Below, piece after piece: positions 22,248-28,622 of a stretch of DNA of 64,000 bases. The stretch covers positions 1 to 64,000 of the forward strand of contig NZ_JASAMB010000017.1 in NCBI RefSeq assembly GCF_029948125.1. Reading direction: 5' to 3'. The first letter of the stretch is position 1; the number at the start of each line of letters is the position of its first letter. This DNA is from Catellatospora sp. KI3. Its GTDB lineage: Bacteria; Actinomycetota; Actinomycetes; Mycobacteriales; Micromonosporaceae. The position numbers and the translations under genes were made by a program. Below the pieces are notes generated by a model, which had not been told where the DNA came from, did no database searches, and saw only the letters and a list, made by a program, of their open reading frames with translations.

Positions 22248-22321
22248 GGGGCTATAGCTCAGTCGGTTAGAGCGCAGAGCTGATAACTCTGAGGTCGCTG
22301 GTTCGATTCCAGCTAGCCCCA
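22248..22321 (+). tRNA. tRNA-Ile(GAT)
   Basis: 74 nt, full cloverleaf. Acceptor GGGGCTA pairs with TAGCCCC, anticodon stem CAGAG/CTCTG, anticodon GAT at 22282-22284, T-arm with GTTCGATTC. No encoded CCA. Outside an rRNA operon, in the usual post-gyrA position. Confidence 0.97.
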
Positions 22322-22344
22322 CTCCCGAGCGTAAGGTGCTCATC

Positions 22345-22473
22345 ATGTGGAAGAAGTTGCTGATCGTCGCCGGTGTCGGCGTGGCGATCGCACTGGTCGC
22401 CAAGAAGCTTAAGGCGGCCAGCGACGAGCGGGAACTGTGGCACGAGGCCACGACCGCCCCCGATCTCCGCTAA
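22345..22473 (+). CDS. DLW-39 family small protein
   Basis: 42 residues, too short for most ORF calls. A Lys start (MWKKLL) leads into one hydrophobic helix (IVAGVGVAIALVA), then KKLKAASDERELWHEATTAPDLR. The ELW-EAT tail and the position between tRNA-Ile and tRNA-Ala downstream of gyrA match the actinobacterial DLW-39 proteins, whose role is unknown. Probably a single-pass membrane protein. AAGGTG upstream is a modest ribosome binding site. Confidence 0.88.
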   Translation: MWKKLLIVAGVGVAIALVAKKLKAASDERELWHEATTAPDLR

Positions 22474-22500
22474 TCTGACGGGCCTGCTGACCCGTCCCCC

Positions 22501-22576
22501 GGGGCCTTAGCTCAATTGGCAGAGCACCGCCTTTGCAAGGCGGGGGTTAGGAGTTCGATTCTCCTAGGCTCCACCA
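22501..22576 (+). tRNA. tRNA-Ala(TGC)
   Basis: 76 nt with encoded CCA. Acceptor GGGGCCT/AGGCTCC contains the G3-U70 pair that identifies alanine tRNA. Anticodon TGC at 22534-22536. This is the housekeeping-like copy; a quite different tRNA-Ala(TGC) lies in the array at 26675. Confidence 0.97.
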
Positions 22577-22594
22577 GGTAAAACGTTCATGAAA

Positions 22595-22646
22595 CTAGGC
22601 TTTACCGATGGCCAGATGAAGCCACCGGTAAAGCCTAGAGATTTTT
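22595..22646 (+). terminator. Terminator after tRNA-Ala
   Basis: Perfect 13-bp stem CTAGGCTTTACCG (22595-22607 with 22626-22638) followed by TTTTT at 22642-22646. The arm begins with the same CTAGGCT as the tRNA 3' end. The remaining bases to 22823 hold nothing I recognise. Confidence 0.85.
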
Positions 22647-22823
22647 GATCTAGCTACCTGGCCGAGTTTTCAGCGTCAGGATCGTTCATGATCCGGTCGA
22701 TGCCGTCGGCCGCGTCGCGAGAGGTCATGCATCCGAAGCCCCTCCAGGCCAGCAGCCTTTCCTACGATCTCGAATCTTCGGTTGACGTTACGCGGCTCGG
22801 AGCGCCTACGCGCCTGACCTGGA

Positions 22824-23285
22824 TCACTTGCTGACGTCGGCAACGACGGTGACGTTGTACTTCGGGGAGAACGTGACCCGAGCGGGTTTGAACTTGCCTT
22901 CGGCGGTTATCGCGCCCGTTACGTGCTCTCCGGCAGCCAAGGTGAGCGTGTCGATCTGGTTCGCGTCCTCACCGAGTTCGGTGCTGTGCTTGGCGCCATC
23001 GGAAGCGGTGATCGTAAAGGACAAAGGGTTGACGCTAACGTTATCCGGACCATTGTTCTTAACCGTCACTTCTACGGACGTGAAGTCTCCACCGTTGTAC
23101 AGCACACTGGGCTCGAAATCAGTCGTCTGCGCTGTAAGCACGACCGAAGTCGCCACCGCTGAAGTAGCTGTAGACGTTTCGGCCTGCGCCGAGAATGCGG
23201 CGGGCGGGTCGACGGAGCCCCAGGCGAGCAGGGCCATACAGGCAAGAGCAATCGTCAGCGTGCGCGCCCGATCTCGAACGCTCAT
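22824..23285 (-). CDS. Secreted DUF4352-like protein
   Basis: 153 residues. Signal peptide SVRDRARTLTIALACMALLAWGS, then one immunoglobulin-like beta-sandwich with VEVTVKNNGPDNVSVNPLSFTI, LAAGEHVTGAIT and a final VTFSPKYNVTVVADVSK. This pattern (polar Asn-rich turn, then F-x-I/V strand) is that of DUF4352/telokin-like domains of secreted proteins. An ATG 10 codons upstream (23315) with GGAG close by is an equally possible start. Codon use is less GC-biased than in its neighbours (more A/T in the third position), a mild sign of transfer. Confidence 0.75.
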   Translation of the reverse strand: MSVRDRARTLTIALACMALLAWGSVDPPAAFSAQAETSTATSAVATSVVLTAQTTDFEPSVLYNGGDFTSVEVTVKNNGPDNVSVNPLSFTITASDGAKHSTELGEDANQIDTLTLAAGEHVTGAITAEGKFKPARVTFSPKYNVTVVADVSK

Positions 23286-23315
23286 GACGCACCCCCAGGT
23301 CGTCTGCTTGGGCAT

Positions 23316-23815
23316 TCATCTCCAGTAGAGCAAACGCCGGGACAACACGCAGTCGAACTAGGACCTCCGCGAGTGCCCGGGAGACCGAACCCATCGCACC
23401 GACCGATCCGACCTTTCGGTGCGGAGCTAGGAGCCTCGCGCCGGCCCCCGGTGACCAGGGCGGCGGCGATACCGGACCCCATCTGATCCCCTCGGGTCGG
23501 CCCGCCGGTGAGCAGACCCAGGTAGCGGGAGGCCCGGGGCCGAACAGGTACCCGACGATGCCGCCGGCGAACCCGAGCTACACCTGCGCGAACCGCGATC
23601 GAGCTCCGGCGGGCGCCTGCTCAGAGTCGCCGTCCGCCTCCTCGGTCCACCCCGATCTACCACCGCGGCTTGCCGCATGGGGCAGTAGCCGTCTCCAGTG
23701 TCGAGGGGCCCCGGCAGCTGGAGCTGGGAAACGTGACGGGGCAGCGGGGGATGCACGCGATCGCTAGCGTGTCGAGCGTCCCGCCGCAGCGGGGCACTCA
23801 TCACGGGAGGATCTG
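23316..23815. other. Intergenic with a possible decayed gene on minus strand
   Basis: No intact gene. On the minus strand, around 23570-23530, a frame reads LGFAGGIVGYLFGP. After a shift of frame near 23530, ASRYLGLLTGGPTRGDQMGS is read. The fragments look like a small membrane protein broken by a frameshift; this is a weak suggestion. The promoter and GGGAGG site of the next gene end the region. Confidence 0.3.
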
Positions 23816-25429
23816 TTGACACCCCTGCGAAAGCGCATCCTGAGCACGGCTGCGATCGCATCTCTGGCCGTGTTCGCGGCCGCCGGACCGGCTTCGGCCG
23901 CCGCCGTCACGGCTGAGCGGGCCAAGTTGGGCCTGACCGCGCTCGCGTTCTCGGCGGACTCCGTCGACGCGACCGCCGAGTCACCGTCCGGTCGTACCGT
24001 CGACCTGACGTGGACCGTGTCCGACCCGGACGCGGCCGCGACCGACGTGCACGGCACGGTTGAGCTGAGGCTGTTCAACGGCGATGTCGCCGTGGGCCCG
24101 GCGCGGAGCTACAACTGGCGGTCGCAGCCCGGCGGCACGGCGGACGTGGTCGCCGACAGCCCGGCGACCGCGCAGCTGTCGTCGTACACCCTGCACTTCG
24201 TGGTGCCGCAGTACGGGCCGGCGGCGCAGGTGACCTGGCGGGTCGTCAAGGTGACGGCGGCTGACGACCTCGGCAACACCCGCTCCTACGGCACGGACAA
24301 GCTCGCGGCTTTCGACAGCACGGTGGCCGTGACTGAGCTCGTGGACACCGAGGCGCCGGTGCTGCAGCTGTTCGGCCGCAGCTGGGAGCAGCGGCCCGAG
24401 CTCTACACCGATGGCCGTCAGCTGACCTTCAAGTACACCGCGTACTTCCTGGACCAGCAGTCCGGTTTCTGGAAGGGCAAGGTGAAGCTGCGCGGTCCCG
24501 GGGACACCCGGGTCGTGTGGCCGATCCAGCTGGTGAAGGTCGACTCGTCCACGTCGTTGTGCGGAGACTTCCCGAATTCGGACGACAGCATGGTGTGGTG
24601 CGAGCTGTCGTTCACGCTGCCGCAGGGGTCGCCTGCCGGGGTGTGGCACGTGACGGGCGTGGAGTTGACCGACCTTGCGGGCAACAGCGCGACTCGTGAG
24701 GTCGATGCCGAGACCAGCGATGTGCACACCACCAGCAACTCGCCGCTGAGCGCGAGCGGCTTCGCGCTCAGCGCCACCGAGGTCGACAACTGGCGCGAGG
24801 ACAAGCCGGTGCGGCTCAGCCTGCTGCCCGCTGGTGCGCAGGGTGCCGTCACCTCGGTGCGGGTGCACTCAGAGTGCTGGCAGTTGGACACCACCCCGAT
24901 GGTGGCGGCCGACGGGATCGTCTCGGTGGAGCTGACCGTGCCCGCCTCGTACTCGGGCTGCAATGTCAGCGGAATCGAGGTGCAGGACGCGGCGGGCAAC
25001 CTTGCGCTGTACGGCACTGAGTTCGGCAACTCCGACCTGGGTCTGCGGGTGAGCCAGGTGGCGGACACCACCGCTCCGGTGGTGGTCAGCGTGGTGTTGA
25101 GTCGTACTTCGGGTACGCCGAACGAGATGACCAACATCCGCGCAACGGTGACCCTGGCGCCCTCCGAGCAGTCCCGCATCGGGCTGTACAACTTCCAGTT
25201 CTTCAACGCTCAGGGCGTGGGTGTCGGCGGCAACTCGAGCTGGGCGCAGCAGAACGACGATGGCACCATCACCGTCGAGACGTGGCTGGGCACTCAGAGC
25301 CCGGGTGTGTACACGGGCGGCTTCGAGCTCAACGACGAGGCGGGCAACCGGGCCGCGTACGGCTACGGGTTCGCCGGTGCCCTGCCGATGCCCGGTGGGC
25401 CGCTGGTCGTGACGGTGACCGAAGGCTGA
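23816..25429 (+). CDS. Large secreted Ig-like repeat protein
   Basis: 537 residues with a signal peptide (RKRILSTAAIASLAVFAAAGPASAAA). The rest is beta-rich with at least four Ig-like units. Units end in phrases such as VTELVDTEAPVLQLFG, VELTDLAGNSATREVD, VQDAAGNLALYG and FELNDEAGNRAAYG, the D-x-AGN turn typical of bacterial Ig-like surface proteins. Four cysteines lie in the middle. No sortase motif or C-terminal anchor is seen, so it is probably released or cell-wall associated. The start is TTG at 23816 with GGGAGG 5 bases upstream. Binding partner unknown. Confidence 0.85.
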   Translation: MTPLRKRILSTAAIASLAVFAAAGPASAAAVTAERAKLGLTALAFSADSVDATAESPSGRTVDLTWTVSDPDAAATDVHGTVELRLFNGDVAVGPARSYNWRSQPGGTADVVADSPATAQLSSYTLHFVVPQYGPAAQVTWRVVKVTAADDLGNTRSYGTDKLAAFDSTVAVTELVDTEAPVLQLFGRSWEQRPELYTDGRQLTFKYTAYFLDQQSGFWKGKVKLRGPGDTRVVWPIQLVKVDSSTSLCGDFPNSDDSMVWCELSFTLPQGSPAGVWHVTGVELTDLAGNSATREVDAETSDVHTTSNSPLSASGFALSATEVDNWREDKPVRLSLLPAGAQGAVTSVRVHSECWQLDTTPMVAADGIVSVELTVPASYSGCNVSGIEVQDAAGNLALYGTEFGNSDLGLRVSQVADTTAPVVVSVVLSRTSGTPNEMTNIRATVTLAPSEQSRIGLYNFQFFNAQGVGVGGNSSWAQQNDDGTITVETWLGTQSPGVYTGGFELNDEAGNRAAYGYGFAGALPMPGGPLVVTVTEG

Positions 25430-25440
25430 TCGCAGTACCG

Positions 25441-25473
25441 GACGAGCCCGTGGCCCCGTGCCGCGGGCTCGTC
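25441..25473 (+). terminator. Terminator of the Ig-like gene
   Basis: Stem GACGAGCCCG paired with CGGGCTCGTC, extended by GTGGC/GCCGC-type pairs to about 14 bp, 5-base loop, followed by CCCGTTTCC. Confidence 0.75.
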
Positions 25474-25520
25474 CCGTTTCCGAGCCTCCAGCAGCGCGAA
25501 CGATGCTCGCGTAAATAGGG

Positions 25521-25550
25521 TTGCCGGGTCCGAGGCGATCGCAATACGGT
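25521..25550 (+). promoter_or_regulatory. Promoter of the small Cys-rich ORF
   Basis: TTGCCG (25521-25526), 18-bp spacer, TACGGT (25545-25550), matching the actinobacterial housekeeping pattern. It lies 48 bp before the ATG at 25598. Confidence 0.6.
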
Positions 25551-25597
25551 ATGCCCACCAAGAACGACACCATCCGAAACAGACCGGAGTAAAGCTC

Positions 25598-25729
25598 ATG
25601 TGCCGCCGACAGAACAACGCGCCGCTGTGGCTGACGCCCTGCGGTGACGCGGTCCTGCCCGGCGCCGTGCGATACGCCGGTCGACCCGGTTGTGAAAGCT
25701 TCCGGGAACAGGGTGCACGACGCTGTTGA
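25598..25729 (+). CDS. Small cysteine-rich protein, unknown
   Basis: 43 residues: it starts MCRRQNNAPLWLTPCGDAVL and ends REQGARRC. It has four or more Arg clusters and four Cys (positions 2, 15, 32 and 43), with no hydrophobic helix. GGAG lies 8 bases before the ATG, a promoter lies upstream and a strong terminator starts 20 bp after the stop, so it is a complete small transcription unit. No family is recognised. It stands 172 bp before the first tRNA of the array and could be a small protein, or a leader whose translation matters. Confidence 0.5.
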   Translation: MCRRQNNAPLWLTPCGDAVLPGAVRYAGRPGCESFREQGARRC

Positions 25730-25749
25730 AGCGTCGCAGAAGCGGCTTC

Positions 25750-25787
25750 AGCCGCCCGCACCCGAACCTCGGGAGCGGGCGGCTTTT
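25750..25787 (+). terminator. Strong intrinsic terminator before the tRNA array
   Basis: 16-bp stem with one mismatch (AGCCGCCCGC..), 3-base loop, then TTTT. It separates the small Cys-rich ORF from the tRNA array. Past it, TTGAAA at 25847-25852 is a candidate -35 box for the array. Confidence 0.88.
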
Positions 25788-25901
25788 CCGTTCCCGAACG
25801 CGCACGACCAGCACAGACTGCTCCGGTCCACCGGTGGCGCGGGCGTTTGAAAACTCTACAGCGGATGGCAATGAGTGATGCGTCGCAAGAGGCGGCGCCA
25901 A

Positions 25902-25972
25902 GGCCGATTCGGCTATGGGTAGGCCCCCGGGTTCTCAGCCCGGAAAAGCGGGTTCGAGCCCCGCATCGGCTA
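25902..25972 (+). tRNA. tRNA-Glu(CTC), array member 1
   Basis: 71 nt. Acceptor GGCCGAT pairs with ATCGGCT (first pair G-U), D-stem GGCT, anticodon stem CCGGG/CCCGG, loop TTCTCAG with anticodon CTC, T-stem GCGGG/CCCGC. No encoded CCA. First of eight clustered tRNA genes. Confidence 0.85.
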
Positions 25973-26000
25973 CGCGATACAGCAATTTCAGGGAAGACAG

Positions 26001-26074
26001 GCGGTCGTCGCACAACGGCAGTGCACTGCCTCGCCATGGCAGGGATCCGGGTTCGACTCCCGGCTACCGCTCCA
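26001..26074 (+). tRNA. tRNA-Gly(GCC), divergent, array member 2
   Basis: 74 nt with encoded CCA. D-stem GCAC/GTGC, anticodon stem CTGCC/GGCAG, anticodon GCC at 26033-26035, T-stem CCGGG/CCCGG, discriminator U73 as in glycine tRNA. Two oddities: base 33 is C where U is nearly universal, and the acceptor has a C6-U67 mismatch. Confidence 0.8.
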
Positions 26075-26108
26075 TTCGACATCACGACTCGATTCAGGAG
26101 GTGACCCG

Positions 26109-26552
26109 ATGAACGGGGTACTGGTACTCAACGCCGACCTCGGCCCGCTGCACCGGGTCAGCCTGCGCCACGCACTGCGGATGCTGTGGCGGCAGGTGGC
26201 CGTGGTGCACGAGGCCGAGCCGGACCAGGCGGTCGGGGTGTACCCGATGCCGCGGGTGGTCCGGCTGGTCAGCTACGTGGTTACCCGCTGGCGGTTCAGC
26301 GGCGGCCCGACCTGGTCGCGGCGCGGCGTGCTGGTGCGGGACGGGCACCGGTGCGCGTACTGCGGCGGGTCGGCGAGCACCGTCGACCACGTGCTGCCGA
26401 GCTCGCGCGGCGGCCGCAACACCTGGCTCAACACGGTGGCCGCCTGTGGCGGCTGCAACCAGCGCAAGGGGGACCGGACGCCGGTCGAGGCACGGATGCC
26501 GCTGCGGGTCACCCCGACGGCTCCGTCCTGGGCGGCGCTGGCCCGGCGCTGA
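26109..26552 (+). CDS. HNH endonuclease inside the tRNA array
   Basis: 147-residue HNH-family protein. The N-terminal part (VLVLNADLGPLHRVSLRHALRM) is shared by a common actinobacterial HNH group. The nuclease core has the zinc-ribbon CAYCGG (about 87-92), STVDHVLPSSRGG with the catalytic His, NTWLNTVAACGGCNQRKG with the HNH asparagine and second Cys pair. The core residues are all present, so it should be active; its substrate is unknown. A full-length Shine-Dalgarno AGGAGGTGA lies 4 bases before the ATG. It sits between tRNA-Gly and tRNA-Gln, in the same direction and within the array. Confidence 0.92.
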   Translation: MNGVLVLNADLGPLHRVSLRHALRMLWRQVAVVHEAEPDQAVGVYPMPRVVRLVSYVVTRWRFSGGPTWSRRGVLVRDGHRCAYCGGSASTVDHVLPSSRGGRNTWLNTVAACGGCNQRKGDRTPVEARMPLRVTPTAPSWAALARR

Positions 26553-26592
26553 GATCGGCCGCGGGGTCCACGGGGACCCGCGGTCGATCCGA

Positions 26593-26663
26593 TCGCGGGT
26601 CGTCCAACGGTAGGACACCTGATTCTGGATCAGGGAATCGAGGTTCGAATCCTTGCCCGCGAG
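26593..26663 (+). tRNA. tRNA-Gln(CTG), array member 3
   Basis: 71 nt. Acceptor TCGCGGG/CCCGCGA with U1-A72 and G73, both glutamine identity features. D-stem GTCC/GGAC, anticodon stem CCTGA/TCAGG, anticodon CTG. No encoded CCA. Confidence 0.92.
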
Positions 26664-26674
26664 CGGTACCACCA

Positions 26675-26747
26675 GGGCCTGTAGCTCATCAGGAAGAGCG
26701 CCGCTCTTGCAAAGCGGAGGTGGCCGGTTCGAGTCCGGTCGGGTCCA
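26675..26747 (+). tRNA. tRNA-Ala(TGC), array member 4
   Basis: 73 nt. Acceptor GGGCCTG/CGGGTCC keeps the G3-U70 alanine identity pair. Anticodon TGC in loop CTTGCAA. Clearly different from the tRNA-Ala(TGC) at 22501 in acceptor, variable and T arms, and without encoded CCA, so not a recent duplicate. Confidence 0.93.
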
Positions 26748-26758
26748 CGCAAGTCCAT

Positions 26759-26835
26759 GCCCTGATGGCGCAACGGGACAGCGTACCGGTCTACGAAGCC
26801 GGGGGTTGCAGGTTCGAATCCTGCTCAGGGCGCCA
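26759..26835 (+). tRNA. tRNA-Arg(ACG), array member 5
   Basis: 77 nt with encoded CCA. Acceptor GCCCTGA/TCAGGGC, anticodon stem CCGGT/GCCGG, loop CTACGAA with anticodon ACG (A34 probably edited to inosine), T-stem GCAGG/CCTGC. Confidence 0.93.
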
Positions 26836-26872
26836 CGGGGGCGGTCGACGGGGGTCGGGCCGCGCCCGGGAA

Positions 26873-26946
26873 CGGGATGTGGCGCAGTTTGGTAGCGCGC
26901 TCGTCTGGGGGGCGAGAGGTCGCCGGTTCGAGTCCGGCCATCCCGA
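26873..26946 (+). tRNA. tRNA-Pro(GGG), array member 6
   Basis: 74 nt. Acceptor CGGGATG/CATCCCG with the proline-type C1-G72 pair and A73. Anticodon stem CTCGT/GCGAG, anticodon GGG, T-stem GCCGG/CCGGC. No encoded CCA. Confidence 0.94.
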
Positions 26947-26963
26947 CGTACGGAGAAGGACAC

Positions 26964-27044
26964 GCGGACGCGCCGACGTCGGAGAGTCGGGCCTGGCTGT
27001 AAACCAGGTGCTTGTCTGAGGGGGTTCGAATCCCTCCGTCCGCA
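26964..27044 (+). tRNA. tRNA-Tyr(GTA), array member 7
   Basis: 81 nt. Acceptor GCGGACG/CGTCCGC, A73, anticodon stem CCTGG/CCAGG, anticodon GTA at 26999-27001, and the long variable arm expected of bacterial tRNA-Tyr. No encoded CCA. Confidence 0.93.
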
Positions 27045-27049
27045 CGCAC

Positions 27050-27126
27050 GGCCATGTGGCGTTCCGGGTGGGGCGCTCCGTCTGCAAAACGGATGACGTC
27101 GGGTTCGACTCCCGGCATGGCCTCCA
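27050..27126 (+). tRNA. tRNA-Cys(GCA), array member 8
   Basis: 77 nt with encoded CCA. Acceptor GGCCATG/CATGGCC, U73 (the cysteine identity base), anticodon stem TCCGT/ACGGA, anticodon GCA, T-stem TCGGG/CCCGG. The D-arm is irregular: only about three pairs form and base 26 is displaced. Only 5 bp separate it from tRNA-Tyr. Confidence 0.88.
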
Positions 27127-27154
27127 CCGCTCGCCCGCCATCCGCTGTGGAGCA

Positions 27155-27214
27155 GCACTTTCGGGGAAACTGCTGGAATTCGAGCCTTGATTCCAGCAGT
27201 TTCCCCGAAAGTGC
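27155..27214. repeat. Hairpin repeat family B, copy 1
   Basis: Perfect 25-bp stem (27155-27179 with 27190-27214) and a 10-base loop. The arm core is CACTTTCGGGGAAACT. A related hairpin lies at 43721. It stands between the last tRNA and the convergent MFS gene and could act as a two-way terminator, though without T-runs. Confidence 0.9.
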
Positions 27215-27230
27215 GCCTACGGCTAGCGCG

Positions 27231-28511
27231 TCAGCGCTGGGGGCCGGTGTAGCGGAGGAAGGCGGGGACGGCCAGGGCCATCGCTGCCATCGCGACCATG
27301 ACGAGCACGCCGCCGCCGGAGACGGCCAGGGTGACGCCGGCGGCCGGGGCGGCCACGCCGTGGATCAGGTCGGCCAGGCGCGGGCCGCCCGCGACCACGA
27401 CCGTCTGCACGCCCTGCATCCGGCCGCGCATCTCGTCGGTGGCCGCCGCCTGCAGGATCGCGCCCCGGAACACCATCGACATCATGTCGGCGACGCCCGC
27501 GAGGCCGAGGAAGAACACGGCCACCCAGATCGAGCGGCTCAGGCCGAAGCCGATGATCGCCGCACCCCAGCCGCAGACCGCGATGGTCACCATCAGCCCG
27601 TGCCGGCGCAGGTGCGAGAACGTGCCGGAGAGCAGACCGCCGAGCAGCGCGCCGATCGGCACCGCGGCGTAGAGCAGGCCGAGGGCGAAGTTCTCGTCGA
27701 CGCCGGGGTAGGCGGTGTGGGCCAGCTCCGGGAACAGCGCGCGCGGCATGCCGAAGACCATCGCGATGACGTCGGCGGCCATGGAGATCAGCAGCAGGCG
27801 GTGGGTGGCCAGGTAGCGGAAGCCGTTGATGATGTCGCGCAGCCCGGCCCGCCGGGCCGTGCCGTTCAGCGGGGGTATGGACGGCAGCCGCCACACCGCC
27901 CACAGCGCCGCGCACAGCGCCACCGCGTCCAGCAGGTACAGCAGCGGCAGGCCGAGCACCGGGATCAGGGCCGCGGCCAGCATCGGCCCGAAGATCTGGC
28001 CGCCCTGCATGACGGTGGAGTTGAGCGCGCCCGCGGCGGGCAGTTCGGCGGCGGGCACCAGCCGGGCCACCGACGCCGTACGCGCGGGCATGTTCATGCC
28101 GAACAGCGCCTGCTGCACCGCGACCAGGATCAGCAGCAGCGGGATCGAGCCGAGGTCGAACGCGGACTGCACCCAGAACACCGTGCACAGCAGGGCGATG
28201 CCGGAGTTGGTGCAGAGCAGCATCTTGCGCCGGTCGACGGTGTCGGCGATCGCGCCGCCCCACAGCGCGAACACGATCAGCGGGATCAGGCCCGCGGCGC
28301 TGGCGACGCCGACCCAGGCCGAGGAGCCGGTCATGTCGTAGATCTGCTTGGGCACGGCGACCGCGGTGAGCTGGCTGCCCACGGCCGTCACGATGGTGCT
28401 GCTCCACAGGCGCCGGTACGGCCGGTGCCGCAGCGGTCGGGTGTCCAGGAGGAACCGGCGCCGGGGCGGTGCCTGCGCCGGCTCTTTCTCCGTCGTCACA
28501 GCCTCGGTCAC
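27231..28511 (-). CDS. MFS transporter, EntS-like
   Basis: 426-residue membrane protein with about 12 hydrophobic helices in two halves. PLRHRPYRRLWSSTIVTAVGSQLTAVAVPKQIYDMTGSSAWVG and the loop AIADTVDRRKMLL are typical of the MFS_3/EntS group of exporters. The middle loop is Pro/Arg-rich (LPSIPPLNGTARRAGLRD). Substrate cannot be told. The start is GTG at 28511; no clear ribosome binding site. It stands alone, convergent to the tRNA array. Confidence 0.85.
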   Translation of the reverse strand: MTEAVTTEKEPAQAPPRRRFLLDTRPLRHRPYRRLWSSTIVTAVGSQLTAVAVPKQIYDMTGSSAWVGVASAAGLIPLIVFALWGGAIADTVDRRKMLLCTNSGIALLCTVFWVQSAFDLGSIPLLLILVAVQQALFGMNMPARTASVARLVPAAELPAAGALNSTVMQGGQIFGPMLAAALIPVLGLPLLYLLDAVALCAALWAVWRLPSIPPLNGTARRAGLRDIINGFRYLATHRLLLISMAADVIAMVFGMPRALFPELAHTAYPGVDENFALGLLYAAVPIGALLGGLLSGTFSHLRRHGLMVTIAVCGWGAAIIGFGLSRSIWVAVFFLGLAGVADMMSMVFRGAILQAAATDEMRGRMQGVQTVVVAGGPRLADLIHGVAAPAAGVTLAVSGGGVLVMVAMAAMALAVPAFLRYTGPQR

Positions 28512-28578
28512 GGGCGCACAGTAGCCCAGTCCTTACCGCTTCCACCAGGGACAGTGGCGCATCAGACGCCGGGGACGG

Positions 28579-28611
28579 CTGAGCCCCCGGCCGGGGTGGC
28601 CGGGGGCTCAG
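28579..28611 (-). terminator. Terminator of the secreted protein gene
   Basis: Perfect 14-bp stem (CTGAGCCCCCGGCC) with a 5-base loop, 12 bp past the stop of the gene ending at 28623. Confidence 0.85.
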
Positions 28612-28622
28612 GTCGCTACGGG

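Noticed and set aside
21600..22451. 283-codon ORF on the minus strand with DLLQDL repeats
   Set aside because: It runs backwards through tRNA-Ile and the DLW-39 gene and takes its repeats from the 18-bp tandem array.
22563..22638. Integration site repeat at the tRNA-Ala 3' end
   Set aside because: Only seven bases (CTAGGCT) of the tRNA end recur in the following terminator, too short for an att site, and no integrase is near.
26186..27019. ORFs running across the tRNA array
   Set aside because: They pass through several tRNA genes and are produced by their GC-rich stems; phrases such as RFESG come from T-arm sequences.
25902..27126. Prophage or ICE
   Set aside because: Phage-like tRNA array, but no integrase, structural or replication genes and no convincing att repeats in the window.
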